A DNA stretch of 22,725 bases. Origin: JBAXZR01 sp041670165 (lineage in GTDB: Bacteria > Bacillota > Clostridia > Christensenellales > UBA1242). The position numbers were made by a program, and so were the translations under genes. Numbering within the stretch: position 1 is the stretch's first letter; each line of letters opens with the position of its first letter. A model generated the notes under the pieces. That model had not been told where the DNA came from, did no database searches, and worked only from the letters and a program-made list of their open reading frames with translations. The DNA is taken from contig JBAXZR010000018.1 of assembly GCA_041670165.1 (NCBI GenBank), forward strand, positions 1 to 22,725. Reading direction: 5' to 3'. Shown one piece after another: positions 13,526-20,441 of the stretch.

Positions 13526-14738
13526 TTTTTCCTCCCAAATCTTTGCCAGAACGGTTAGAAATTTTTTTAACTTGTTCTTTTTTCAAGATATTTGCTACAT
13601 TTTGGGCATTTTTAGATTGTGTTTTAATTTCTTTTACAGGTGCTTCCTTTGTTTTGTGTTTTGAGTCTAAACTTGCTTTTTCAATTGTGGAAAGATTGTT
13701 TATAAGAATTTTGTCAGAAGCTTCTTTTAGTGTTTTTGAAAAATAATCAATTTGACGATTTTGGAATTCTTCCAAGACATCTTCAACACGATAGTTATGA
13801 AGTTCTTCTTTTAGCTGTATATTTATTCTATCAATATCAATTTGATCCATATAAATTCTTTGTTTTGATTTTACATTAGTTCCTTTGCCACGATGAAAGG
13901 CATAGTCTGGATTTGGAGCTGAATAAAATGAATATATCCATTTGTCAGTGTTGTGAGGTCTACGAGCATTCATGTTGTTTTCGCTGTAATCAAGATAGCC
14001 ACTTGTTCCGATGAAAAATTGTTCATGGTCAACAAGTTTTGTTTTTTCATCTTTTGAATCAACATTTTCAATCAAATTTCTAAGAACAATGTTTTCACCA
14101 AAATTTCCAATGCAATAAACATCACAACATTCTTTGTCTTTGCCAAGTTGTTCAAGTGCTTTTGTTGCAGAACCAATTGTTCCGCCTCTGCCTTTTCCAT
14201 GTTTTCCAAATATTTTCAAAACTTGCCCATTTGACAAGGTGAGATCAATTGAATATGATTCAAAAGCAAATTTGTCTTGAAGTTTTAGCTTTTCAAGAAT
14301 ATCTGTGTATGGATTTAATTCTTCAGAATTCCAAATCTTTTTTTCATCATCACTGAGTGTTACAACCAAAATTTTGTCTTGTATGATTTCTAGACATTTT
14401 AACAATAAATTTTTTTGAGCTTGAATTGTCATGACATTTCTGATTTTATTAACATTGTTTTGAGCTTTTTCACTAACTGGAGCAATGTCAAACAAACCAC
14501 CGTTAACAATTACACGGGCATTTGGCAACTCTGAAATTATTCTCAGATGCCTTAAGAATTTTTTGCGATTGGAAAAAGATGAACCAATACGCAAATCATT
14601 AAGAATGAACAAATATACTTTGTCCAAATCTTTTGGCATTTTTTCTGAAATTTCTTTTGTTGGAATTTTTTCAGAATCGACTTCAACATTTTCATACTTT
14701 TGAATCAATTCTTCAAGACTTAAAGTTTCTGTATCCAT
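13518..14738 (-). CDS. Degenerate metallophosphoesterase paralog, probable pseudoenzyme
   Basis: 406 residues, ATG with AGGAG upstream. It aligns over its core with the product of the adjacent 14755-15915 gene, but most metal-site motifs are changed: DLH becomes DLR (48-50), NGD becomes NGG (79-81), GNHE becomes SDDE (129-132), and GHTH becomes GNFG (211-214). The scaffold is kept, including a first Asp (D48) and the HGKGRGG loop (H180) matching HGTGMGG. The C-terminal third is a long charged helical tail ending in KKISNRSGKDLGG. The reading frame is intact, so the protein is probably made and acts as a non-catalytic partner, regulator or binding protein. It sits in an operon between the active paralog and the zinc ribbon, with a 16-nt gap upstream. 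Confidence 0.75.
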   Translation of the reverse strand: MDTETLSLEELIQKYENVEVDSEKIPTKEISEKMPKDLDKVYLFILNDLRIGSSFSNRKKFLRHLRIISELPNARVIVNGGLFDIAPVSEKAQNNVNKIRNVMTIQAQKNLLLKCLEIIQDKILVVTLSDDEKKIWNSEELNPYTDILEKLKLQDKFAFESYSIDLTLSNGQVLKIFGKHGKGRGGTIGSATKALEQLGKDKECCDVYCIGNFGENIVLRNLIENVDSKDEKTKLVDHEQFFIGTSGYLDYSENNMNARRPHNTDKWIYSFYSAPNPDYAFHRGKGTNVKSKQRIYMDQIDIDRINIQLKEELHNYRVEDVLEEFQNRQIDYFSKTLKEASDKILINNLSTIEKASLDSKHKTKEAPVKEIKTQSKNAQNVANILKKEQVKKISNRSGKDLGGKNE

Positions 14739-14754
14739 TGCCCACTCCTAAATG

Positions 14755-15915
14755 TTAAATCTTTTTTTCAATTTCCAAAATGGCTTTTTTAAGAGCTAAA
14801 TTATTGTTTTTGCTAAGTGTTGCCAAAGTTCCAGCAACTTTTTTGTCTAGCAATTGTACTCTTTTTTCATTGATGTCGTTTAATTCTTCTTGAAGCCTCG
14901 AAATTCTGTCATCAAATACATTTGGAATAAGTTGCCCGAAATTGTATGAGCTGATGAAAAATTTTGTTTGAGGAAGAATGATTCCTGATTTTCTTTGTTC
15001 GTAATCTAAATTTGCACCTGCTGAAACATCTAGAATGAAATTGTCTGTGCAAGATGGTGGCATTGCTTGTCTTGCTGCATATCCGCCGTAACCTTGATAG
15101 GAGTTGATTAAAAGTGCTGTAACATTCTGAAACATATCTTTGCCAGTTACTGGGTCTTTAACAATTATGGTTGAATCAGTTCTTATGCTCTTGTGTGTAT
15201 GTCCTGCAGCCAAAATATCAACAACTGGTACAATTCTCATAAGTTGCAAAGTTTGAGTTGCACTGCTACTAGCACTGCCTCCCATACCTGTTCCATGATA
15301 GCCAACAATTGTTAAATCTTTGTAACCATCTTTTTCTTGTGGACATTTTACACGAACAGTTACAACATAAATGTTTGGAGCATAATATTCTTCAATTCCA
15401 AGACCAGCAAAACAATTTCTTACTGTGTCAATTCCAACAACTTGGTTTATTCTTTCTTCATGGTTTCCGCTTGTTCCAATGATTTTAACTTGTCTTTTTT
15501 TTACGAAAGGTTTAATAACCTCCATAAAAATACGAGCTTGTTCGCTTGGATTTGCATAATCCTTGTAAACATTTGAAACACTGCCTTGAATGGCTGAATT
15601 CAATGCATCACCATTAATAATTAGCAAAAGGTTTGGAATTTTGAGTGCTTCATTTAATTGACGAATAAATTTTGTAAATTCAAAATTTCTGCTTCCAATA
15701 TGTAGATCTGACAAAAACATAGTAAAAACATTGTTGTATCTTGAGAAATCAAAAAAGAAAGGTTTTATGCTATCTGGTGCATCAATCTTCTGACGATCTA
15801 TGTAAATCTGCGAAAGCGGACTACCTTTCAACACATCTCTGTTGAAAGAATCTTTTTCAAAAATCTTTCTTGCATTTGCTTCTGCTTCATACATCTCATC
15901 AGTTTTTAAGCCCAT
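14755..15915 (-). CDS. Calcineurin-like metallophosphoesterase
   Basis: 386 residues, ATG with GAGAGG upstream. All motifs of the dinuclear metallophosphoesterase fold are present in order: DLH (70-72), NGD (101-103), GNHE (150-153), H207 in GYHGTGMGG, and GHTH (238-241). These bind two metals and hydrolyse phosphomono- or diesters. A distinct loop after H207 (GTGMGGSASSSATQT) and a long C-terminal coiled helix (about 345-386) are unusual. The N-terminal 60 residues are an extra segment. No signal peptide, so cytosolic. The substrate is unknown; nucleic acids or nucleotides are possible. It is first in the operon with its paralogous pseudoenzyme and the zinc ribbon. Confidence 0.85.
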   Translation of the reverse strand: MGLKTDEMYEAEANARKIFEKDSFNRDVLKGSPLSQIYIDRQKIDAPDSIKPFFFDFSRYNNVFTMFLSDLHIGSRNFEFTKFIRQLNEALKIPNLLLIINGDALNSAIQGSVSNVYKDYANPSEQARIFMEVIKPFVKKRQVKIIGTSGNHEERINQVVGIDTVRNCFAGLGIEEYYAPNIYVVTVRVKCPQEKDGYKDLTIVGYHGTGMGGSASSSATQTLQLMRIVPVVDILAAGHTHKSIRTDSTIIVKDPVTGKDMFQNVTALLINSYQGYGGYAARQAMPPSCTDNFILDVSAGANLDYEQRKSGIILPQTKFFISSYNFGQLIPNVFDDRISRLQEELNDINEKRVQLLDKKVAGTLATLSKNNNLALKKAILEIEKKI

Positions 15916-15998
15916 CTTATTAAACCTCTCTTATGAATCAATTTAATTTGTTTGGTGGTTATTTTTTGTGTTTTTTTGATGATTTATTTTCTGATAAG

Positions 15999-16027
15999 AA
16001 TATAACATGCTTAAGATGAAAAGTCAA
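15999..16027 (-). promoter_or_regulatory. Sigma-A promoter of the phosphoesterase operon
   Basis: Minus strand TTGACT (16027-16022), 17-nt spacer ending in TGT (extended -10), TATATT (16004-15999). The leader is about 75 nt. The intergenic region 15916-16254 holds only this promoter and the one for the 16255 gene. Confidence 0.6.
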
Positions 16028-16151
16028 TTTTTTTATTTTTGGAGACCCTTTTAAAAATTTTACTTTCAAATAAAAATGCTTGAAAAAGGCCAAAAACACT
16101 CTCGTTCTTGACATATAAAAAATTTGTTCTATGAATTTTGTAAGTTGAATC

Positions 16152-16180
16152 TTGAAAAATCAAAATCCTTGTGGTAATAT
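16152..16180 (+). promoter_or_regulatory. Sigma-A type promoter of the HAD phosphatase gene
   Basis: TTGAAA (16152-16157), 17-nt spacer, TAATAT (16175-16180). The start codon is 74 nt further on. A second possible -35, TTGACA near 16109, lacks a good -10. Confidence 0.5.
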
Positions 16181-16254
16181 TTTTTGTATCTAAGAAAACA
16201 ATCTACCATTTATCCCCAAAAAACTGCATTAAAGCATACTTAAAGGAGAAATTT

Positions 16255-16887
16255 GTGAATATTGGCGTAGATATTGATGACACACTCACAGATACAACAA
16301 CAAATTTACTAGATGATTTTTGGTTGCCAATTTTTAAAGCTGAAGGTCTTAATTTCAAGATTATTTCAAATCATAACTATTATTTTTTGAGATATTATGG
16401 CTCAAAATCAAAAATGGACGAGCTATGGGAAAAATATTATGATAAGTTTAATGAAATAATACCTATTAAATATAATGCTTCAAGAGTGATTAAACTTTTA
16501 AGAGAAGAGGGGCACAAGATTTTTATTGTTACAGCAAGAAGTCAGAATTCAGCTGAGATTAGGTCAAAATATTGGCTTAAACTTAGAAATGTTGAATATG
16601 ATGGTTTTGCTGCTTTTGCCACAAACAAAGTTAAAGATTGTAAAATTTTTGGTATTACTACTTTTGTTGATGATGCACCATCAAATTGCATGGATTTGAG
16701 CAATGCAGGCATAAAAACTTTTATGATGACTCACAAAACCAACCTTGGTTTGGAATTGAATAATGTTATAAGAGTTAAAGATTGGTCAGAATTTTATCTT
16801 CGCATAAAAGATTTGGTAAAAATTGAAAAAATTCAAAACAACGAAAACAACAAAAAGATTTATAAAAGCTATTCGCAAGAATTATAA
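16255..16887 (+). CDS. HAD-family 5'(3')-deoxyribonucleotidase-like phosphatase (NT5C type)
   Basis: 210 residues from the GTG at 16255, chosen because AAAGGAG lies 8 nt upstream and because it places the HAD motif at the N-terminus; a longer reading frame from 16171 has no ribosome site. Motif I is DIDDTLTDT (Asp6 nucleophile, Asp8 acid), motif II is VTAR (92-95), a Lys follows in the ATNKVKDCK segment, and motif IV is FVDDA (137-141). The alpha-helical cap between motifs I and II is of the NT5C kind, which removes phosphate from deoxynucleotides. Proteins of this group often have unknown true substrates. It is transcribed alone, divergent from the phosphoesterase operon. Confidence 0.8.
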   Translation: MNIGVDIDDTLTDTTTNLLDDFWLPIFKAEGLNFKIISNHNYYFLRYYGSKSKMDELWEKYYDKFNEIIPIKYNASRVIKLLREEGHKIFIVTARSQNSAEIRSKYWLKLRNVEYDGFAAFATNKVKDCKIFGITTFVDDAPSNCMDLSNAGIKTFMMTHKTNLGLELNNVIRVKDWSEFYLRIKDLVKIEKIQNNENNKKIYKSYSQEL

Positions 16888-16894
16888 CCTTAAC

Positions 16895-16947
16895 AAAACC
16901 CTTAATAATTTAGTGAGTATTTTATCATTAAAATTTAAGGGTTTTTT
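16895..16947 (+). terminator. Terminator of the HAD phosphatase gene
   Basis: AAAACCCTTAA (16895-16905) pairs with TTAAGGGTTTT (16935-16945) across a 29-nt loop that can form further A/T pairs, followed by T-rich sequence. Confidence 0.65.
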
Positions 16948-16978
16948 ATTAATTTCATAACAAATATCATTATGTTTT

Positions 16979-17007
16979 TTGTTAAATTTTATTTGAACAT
17001 TTATTAT
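16979..17007 (+). promoter_or_regulatory. Possible promoter of the 17142 gene
   Basis: TTGTTA (16979-16984), 17-nt spacer, TATTAT (17002-17007). The leader would be about 128 nt. It lacks the TGGCTTGA stem-loops of the two following paralogs. Confidence 0.35.
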
Positions 17008-17141
17008 TGATTTCTTCTCTAAAATTTTTGGTTAAAACTTTCATGTCTTTCAACGATTTTTAAAGGCTTTCAAGTCATTTTTTTGTGGCGAAAAAATGCA
17101 TAACAAACACTTAGTTGAGCATACTAATTGCAAGGAGAAAA

Positions 17142-17684
17142 ATGAAAACTAAGGTTAAAATTGTAACAACTGTTTTTAGTATTCTACTTGCTTTAACCAT
17201 TATGACATTTGCGGTTTATGCTGCTTCAATTCAAACATTAATTGTTACAAACTCAGTTTCTTTTGTGTCTGAACATGTTCTTGCCACTGTTACAGGGTGG
17301 GGCAGTGGTGCTTCCTTGGAAGTGCCAATTTATTCTGATTACTGCACAGTTGATAAAAATTTAACAATGGTTTGGAATATTGGCACACTTTCGCCTGAAA
17401 CTGACACTTCTTTGATTGTTTTAAGCATCTTGGTCAGAAATGACAGCTCAGAAAGGTATCTTGCCGTAAGCTATGGTTCTGCATTTTTCACGGGACAAAT
17501 GGAAGGAAATGTTACAAGAATATGTAAAGTAAACAATGTTGACTTTGTTTCTGGTGAAATGGAAATTGGAACAATTAATCCAACAGAAAGTATGACAATT
17601 GAAATATCTCTCACAATTACTGATATAGGGAAAAATGCTCATTTCAACAATGATTTTGCAATTGAATTAATTAATGTTGTGTAA
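17142..17684 (+). CDS. Small secreted protein, divergent paralog of the 18307 and 19616 products
   Basis: 180 residues from ATG 17142, which has CAAGGAG 6-7 nt upstream; the longer frame from 17115 lacks a ribosome site and would hide the signal peptide. A signal peptide is clear: MKTKVK, a hydrophobic core (about 7-25) and AVYAAS near the cleavage site. After it, QTLIVTNSVSFVSEHVLATV closely matches the two paralogs. The rest alternates short beta strands (LIVLSILVRND, TIEISLTITDIGKNAHFNNDF, ending FAIELINVV), suggesting a beta sandwich. No cell-wall anchor motif is seen. Family unnamed; secreted fibre subunits of the TasA/camelysin kind are a possible comparison, not shown. Confidence 0.75.
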   Translation: MKTKVKIVTTVFSILLALTIMTFAVYAASIQTLIVTNSVSFVSEHVLATVTGWGSGASLEVPIYSDYCTVDKNLTMVWNIGTLSPETDTSLIVLSILVRNDSSERYLAVSYGSAFFTGQMEGNVTRICKVNNVDFVSGEMEIGTINPTESMTIEISLTITDIGKNAHFNNDFAIELINVV

Positions 17685-17695
17685 ACAAATTTTTT

Positions 17696-17722
17696 AAAAA
17701 GTCGGAAGTTTCCGACTTTTTT
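17696..17722 (+). terminator. Terminator of the 17142 gene
   Basis: GTCGGA (17701-17706), loop AGTT, TCCGAC (17711-17716), then six T. An A-run precedes it. There is no TCAAGCCA between stop codon and terminator, unlike the two paralogs. Confidence 0.85.
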
Positions 17723-18082
17723 AGGCAAAAATCAAGCTTTTATTAAAAATAGTCAAAATAACATTTTAAAAATCAAATTAAAATAAACATTCTGTAATTA
17801 AAAATTAAAAAATGAATATTATATTAGTATTACATAATTATTATTCGATAAAAAAAATTTGTTTGAAAAAACAAAATATACTTAGGGATTTGACATTGTA
17901 TTTGCTTAATAATTTAAAAATTTTCAAACAAAATTAGGTTAAAAACAAATTGCAAAATTTCAAGAATAATTTTGCATAATGTCGGAAATAATACAAAATG
18001 TAATCTAAAGAAAATTCAACAATCATGAGAAAAAACACTATTTGAACGAATTTTAAAATTTTTTATTAAATAATGAAATTCA
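17723..18082 (+). other. Long AT-rich upstream region of the first 195-residue gene
   Basis: No gene is seen. An inverted repeat AATTTGTTTGAAAA (17856-17869) and TTTTCAAACAAAATT (17921-17935) surrounds TTTGACATTGTATTTGCT (17889-17906). From about 17928 on, this region resembles the region upstream of the 19616 gene (from about 19211), sharing for example ATGTCGGAAATAATACAA with ATGTCGAAAATAATACAA. The duplication therefore included several hundred bases of upstream DNA. Confidence 0.6.
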
Positions 18083-18110
18083 TTAAACAAATTTATTGTT
18101 TGATTATAGT
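18083..18110 (+). promoter_or_regulatory. Possible promoter of the 18307 gene
   Basis: TTAAAC (18083-18088), 16-nt spacer, TATAGT (18105-18110), at the position equivalent to the better promoter at 19377. The leader would be about 190 nt. Confidence 0.4.
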
Positions 18111-18116
18111 GTCAAG

Positions 18117-18306
18117 ATTTCACAAAGGAGTGCTTCAGAGAAACTTGAAAAATTGTTGTTTTTAAGGTGAATATGGCTTGAAACCTTAAATGTTACAATT
18201 TTTGAAACTTTGAAGCTCGAGATTGAATAATCATTTCACTGCATGTGGCTTGAAGCGAAATGAACTTTACTTTTCTTCGTTCACAAACTAGCAAAAGGAG
18301 AATTTT
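18117..18306 (+). promoter_or_regulatory. Structured leader with twin TGGCTTGA stem-loops (copy 1)
   Basis: Conserved start GTCAAGATTTCACAAAGGAG. Stem-loop 1 (18152-18199) has TTTAAGGT/ACCTTAAA as inner stem and an outer ATTGT/ACAAT part, with TGGCTTGA in the loop at 18174-18181. Stem-loop 2 (18232-18262) has CATTTCAC/GCGAAATG with TGGCTTGA at 18246-18253. Compared with copy 2, pair 6 of stem 2 changes from T-A to C-G (compensatory), while pair 7 is a mismatch here. The loops also read ATG-GCT-TGA (18173-18181) and GTG-GCT-TGA (18245-18253). A ribosome site AAAAGGAG precedes the true start. Confidence 0.7.
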
Positions 18307-18894
18307 ATGAAACTTAGAATGAAAATTGTTACAACAATCATGAGCATGTGCCTTGCAATTGGTGTGATGGGATTTGCAGTATTTGCAGCAGCAACACAAA
18401 CATTGACTGTTACAAACACTGTTAACTTCATTTCAGAGCATGTTCTTGCAACAGTTACAGGAACAGTAACAAATGCCACTGGTTCAGCTGACTATGCTGC
18501 AACATCAACACTTGCAAACGAGGCTGATGGAAAACTTGGAACATGGGCTATTGGAACTGGTATCACATTTACTGATGAAACACAAAACATTGTTATTACA
18601 CTTACAGTTGTAAATAACAACCTTGAGCGTGGTTTCTCAATTGGTCTTAGCAATTTCCAATACACAACTTTGAATGGAACAGACCTTGGAACAAAGAATA
18701 TCACAAGAGCTTGCTCAATCACAGTTGCTGATAATGCTACTCCAATTGATATTGCTGCTTGGGAAGGAGCTGCTCAAACTGTTGAAGTTGGAAGCACAGC
18801 AGTGGTTACTATTACTCTTGATATTACTGATAATGGTAAAGAAGTTGACACTTTTGACAACGGATTCACAGTTACATTAATCAATGTTGCATAA
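18307..18894 (+). CDS. Secreted 195-residue protein, copy 1 of a near-identical pair
   Basis: ATG with AAAAGGAG 6 nt upstream. Signal peptide: KLRMK, a hydrophobic core (about 7-25) and AVFAAATQ near the cleavage site. The mature part is Thr/Asn/Gly/Ala rich with alternating strands (QTLTVTNTVNF, FTDETQNIVITLTVVNN, STAVVTITLDITDNGK, GFTVTLINVA), suggesting a beta sandwich of a fibre or surface-layer kind; no anchor motif or transmembrane tail. It differs from the 19616 product at about 15 of 195 positions. The codon mix uses more AAC and ATC than neighbouring genes, consistent with high expression. Function unknown; family not recognised with confidence. Confidence 0.85.
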   Translation: MKLRMKIVTTIMSMCLAIGVMGFAVFAAATQTLTVTNTVNFISEHVLATVTGTVTNATGSADYAATSTLANEADGKLGTWAIGTGITFTDETQNIVITLTVVNNNLERGFSIGLSNFQYTTLNGTDLGTKNITRACSITVADNATPIDIAAWEGAAQTVEVGSTAVVTITLDITDNGKEVDTFDNGFTVTLINVA

Positions 18895-18910
18895 CAATCA
18901 AAACTTTTAA

Positions 18911-18918
18911 TCAAGCCA
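18911..18918 (+). promoter_or_regulatory. 3'UTR element TCAAGCCA (copy 1)
   Basis: Located 17 nt after the stop codon and ahead of the terminator. It is the exact reverse complement of TGGCTTGA, the loop sequence of both leader hairpins of the same gene. It could also pair with TTGGCTT in the terminator of this copy, which is not possible in copy 2. Confidence 0.5.
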
Positions 18919-18952
18919 AAAACAAACACTTTAATCTGAATTTCAAACAGTT

Positions 18953-18987
18953 AAAAAAAGTCAATTCTTTAAGGATTGGCTTTTTTT
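18953..18987 (+). terminator. Terminator of the 18307 gene
   Basis: AGTCAATTCTT (18959-18969) and AAGGATTGGCT (18971-18981) are complementary with two G-T pairs, followed by seven T. The innermost pairs open to form the loop. Confidence 0.75.
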
Positions 18988-19376
18988 ATAGTCTTTTTGA
19001 ATTTTAATGGTCTAAAAATATCTTTTTTTGTGAAAATATTTTAAATTTGAAATTGTTAAACAAAATAAAATTTTGATTGTTTTAAAGATAAAAAATTAAC
19101 TTACAACATTTTTACTAAGAATATAATATGTTTTTGAAATAATTTAATTTATTAATTAATTTTTTCTGTCTTTGAATGATAAATAATTAAAATAAAACTT
19201 GATTATTTAAACAAAATTAAGTCTAAAAAAATTGAAAAATTTTAAGAATAAATTACAAAATGTCGAAAATAATACAATTAATAATTGAAAGAAATTCGTA
19301 CAATTATTAGAAAGTAAGGTACTTTTTTAATGAATTCAAAATTTCTAAAAAAAATAAAAAAATTATTAAAATTCAT
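18988..19376 (+). other. AT-rich upstream region of the second 195-residue gene
   Basis: No gene is seen. The part from about 19211 is a diverged copy of the region upstream of the 18307 gene. Apart from the block ATGTCGAAAATAATACAA (19260-19277) the conservation is weak until the promoter. Confidence 0.6.
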
Positions 19377-19405
19377 TTGACACAAACAAATTTATTGTGT
19401 AACAT
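19377..19405 (+). promoter_or_regulatory. Sigma-A promoter of the 19616 gene
   Basis: Consensus TTGACA (19377-19382), 17-nt spacer, TAACAT (19400-19405). It gives a leader of about 205 nt beginning near GTCAAGATTTC. Confidence 0.6.
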
Positions 19406-19409
19406 TATG

Positions 19410-19615
19410 TCAAGATTTCACAAAGGAGTGCTTCTTTGGGGATTGAAAAAATTGTAATTTTTAAGGTGAATAATGGCTTGAAACCTTAAATGTTACAATT
19501 GTTCAAATTCAAGAAGTATGGATTTGAAAATCATTTTACTTCATATGGCTTGATGGTAAAATGAAATTCTGCTTTACTTGTGACTTCATTCACAAAATAA
19601 CAAAAGGAGAATCAC
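19410..19615 (+). promoter_or_regulatory. Structured leader with twin TGGCTTGA stem-loops (copy 2)
   Basis: Stem-loop 1 (19451-19499): ATTGTAA/TTACAAT outer and TTTAAGGT/ACCTTAAA inner stem, with loop TGGCTTGA at 19474-19481. Stem-loop 2 (19532-19563): a perfect 8-bp stem CATTTTAC/GTAAAATG with loop TGGCTTGA at 19546-19553. Both loops read ATG-GCT-TGA (19473-19481 and 19545-19553); the first is preceded by AAGGTG, a plausible ribosome site. The blocks around the hairpins are much better kept between copies than the sequence between them, pointing to selection on the RNA. Confidence 0.75.
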
Positions 19616-20203
19616 ATGAAATTAAGAATGAAAATCATTACAACAATCATGAGCATGTGCCTTGCTATTGGTGTAATGGGATTTGCAGTATTTGCAGCAG
19701 CAACACAAACATTGACTGTTACAAACACTGTTAACTTCGTATCAGAACACGTTCTTGCAACTGTTACTGGAACAGTAACAAATGCTACAGGTTCAGCTGA
19801 CTATGCTGCAACATCAACTCTTGCAAACGAGGCTGATGGAAAACTTGGAACATGGGCTATCGGAACTGGTATCACATTTACTGATGAAACACAACTTATT
19901 ACTATCACTCTTACAGTTGTAAATAACAACCTTGAAAGAGCTTTCTCAATTGGTCTTAGTGCATTCCAATACACAACATTGAATGGACCAAACCTTGGAA
20001 CAAAGAACATCACAAGAGCTTGCTCAATTGCAGTTGCAGCTAATGCAACTCCAATCAACATTGCTGCTTGGGAAGGTGCTGCTCAAACTGTTGAAGTTGG
20101 AAGCACAGCTGTTGTTACTATTACTCTTGATATTTCAGATAATGGTAAAGAAGTTGACTCTTTTGACAACGGATTCACAGTTACATTACTCAACATCGCT
20201 TAA
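19616..20203 (+). CDS. Secreted 195-residue protein, copy 2 of a near-identical pair
   Basis: ATG with AAAAGGAG about 7 nt upstream. Same architecture as the 18307 product: signal peptide (about residues 1-27), then a Thr/Asn-rich predicted beta sandwich ending GFTVTLLNIA. The changes are mostly conservative (for example N to L and V to T around residue 93, D to N, T to S), so both copies are probably functional. It arose by tandem duplication of a module of about 1 kb that includes the promoter, leader and 3'UTR element. It is probably exported by the Sec system; no sorting signal or dedicated signal peptidase is in the window. Role unknown; an abundant surface or matrix protein is a reasonable guess. 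Confidence 0.85.
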   Translation: MKLRMKIITTIMSMCLAIGVMGFAVFAAATQTLTVTNTVNFVSEHVLATVTGTVTNATGSADYAATSTLANEADGKLGTWAIGTGITFTDETQLITITLTVVNNNLERAFSIGLSAFQYTTLNGPNLGTKNITRACSIAVAANATPINIAAWEGAAQTVEVGSTAVVTITLDISDNGKEVDSFDNGFTVTLLNIA

Positions 20204-20218
20204 TCAGTTTATCATTTA

Positions 20219-20226
20219 TCAAGCCA
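20219..20226 (+). promoter_or_regulatory. 3'UTR element TCAAGCCA (copy 2)
   Basis: Located 16 nt after the stop codon, within ATCAAGCCAA, which is shared with copy 1 although the surrounding 3'UTR has changed. It is exactly complementary to the leader loop sequence TGGCTTGA. Confidence 0.5.
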
Positions 20227-20230
20227 AGAA

Positions 20231-20257
20231 AAATCACCTTATGGGTGATTTTTTTTT
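20231..20257 (+). terminator. Terminator of the 19616 gene
   Basis: AAATCACC (20231-20238), 5-nt loop, GGTGATTT (20244-20251) and a T-run. The hairpin sequence is unrelated to that of copy 1. Confidence 0.8.
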
Positions 20258-20411
20258 AGCTTATAAAGGATTGAGCGATATTAATAAGAGATTAAATCTT
20301 TCAAAAAATAGGAGTCTTAATTTAATTATAACAAAACTAAGACTTCATTAGAATGGTTTTATTAAATAACTAGACAGGGTGTCATGTTTGATTGAATTTA
20401 TAATGCTATGA

Positions 20412-20440
20412 GTGTTACTTTTGTTAAAAAGGAGTAACAC
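20412..20440 (+). promoter_or_regulatory. Hairpin overlapping the ribosome site of the LRR gene
   Basis: GTGTTACT (20412-20419) pairs perfectly with AGTAACAC (20433-20440), which ends two bases before the ATG. The ribosome site GGAG (20431-20434) is partly in the stem. A TATAAT at about 20398-20403 lies just upstream, without a clear -35, so the hairpin would lie at the very start of the mRNA. Confidence 0.5.
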
Positions 20441-20441
20441 C

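Noticed and set aside
16171..16254. Longer N-terminus for the HAD phosphatase
   Set aside because: It starts inside the predicted -10 region, has no ribosome site and moves the Asp nucleophile away from the N-terminus. The GTG at 16255 fits better.
18117..18306. Known riboswitch (for example cyclic di-GMP) in the leader of the secreted genes
   Set aside because: The conserved blocks of the cyclic di-GMP and other common riboswitches that I know are not present. The two-hairpin arrangement does not match any I can name.
18674..20351. Alternative Leu/Gln-rich frames inside the secreted-protein genes
   Set aside because: They are out-of-frame reads of the Thr/Ala-rich genes and are seen in both copies only because the copies are duplicates.
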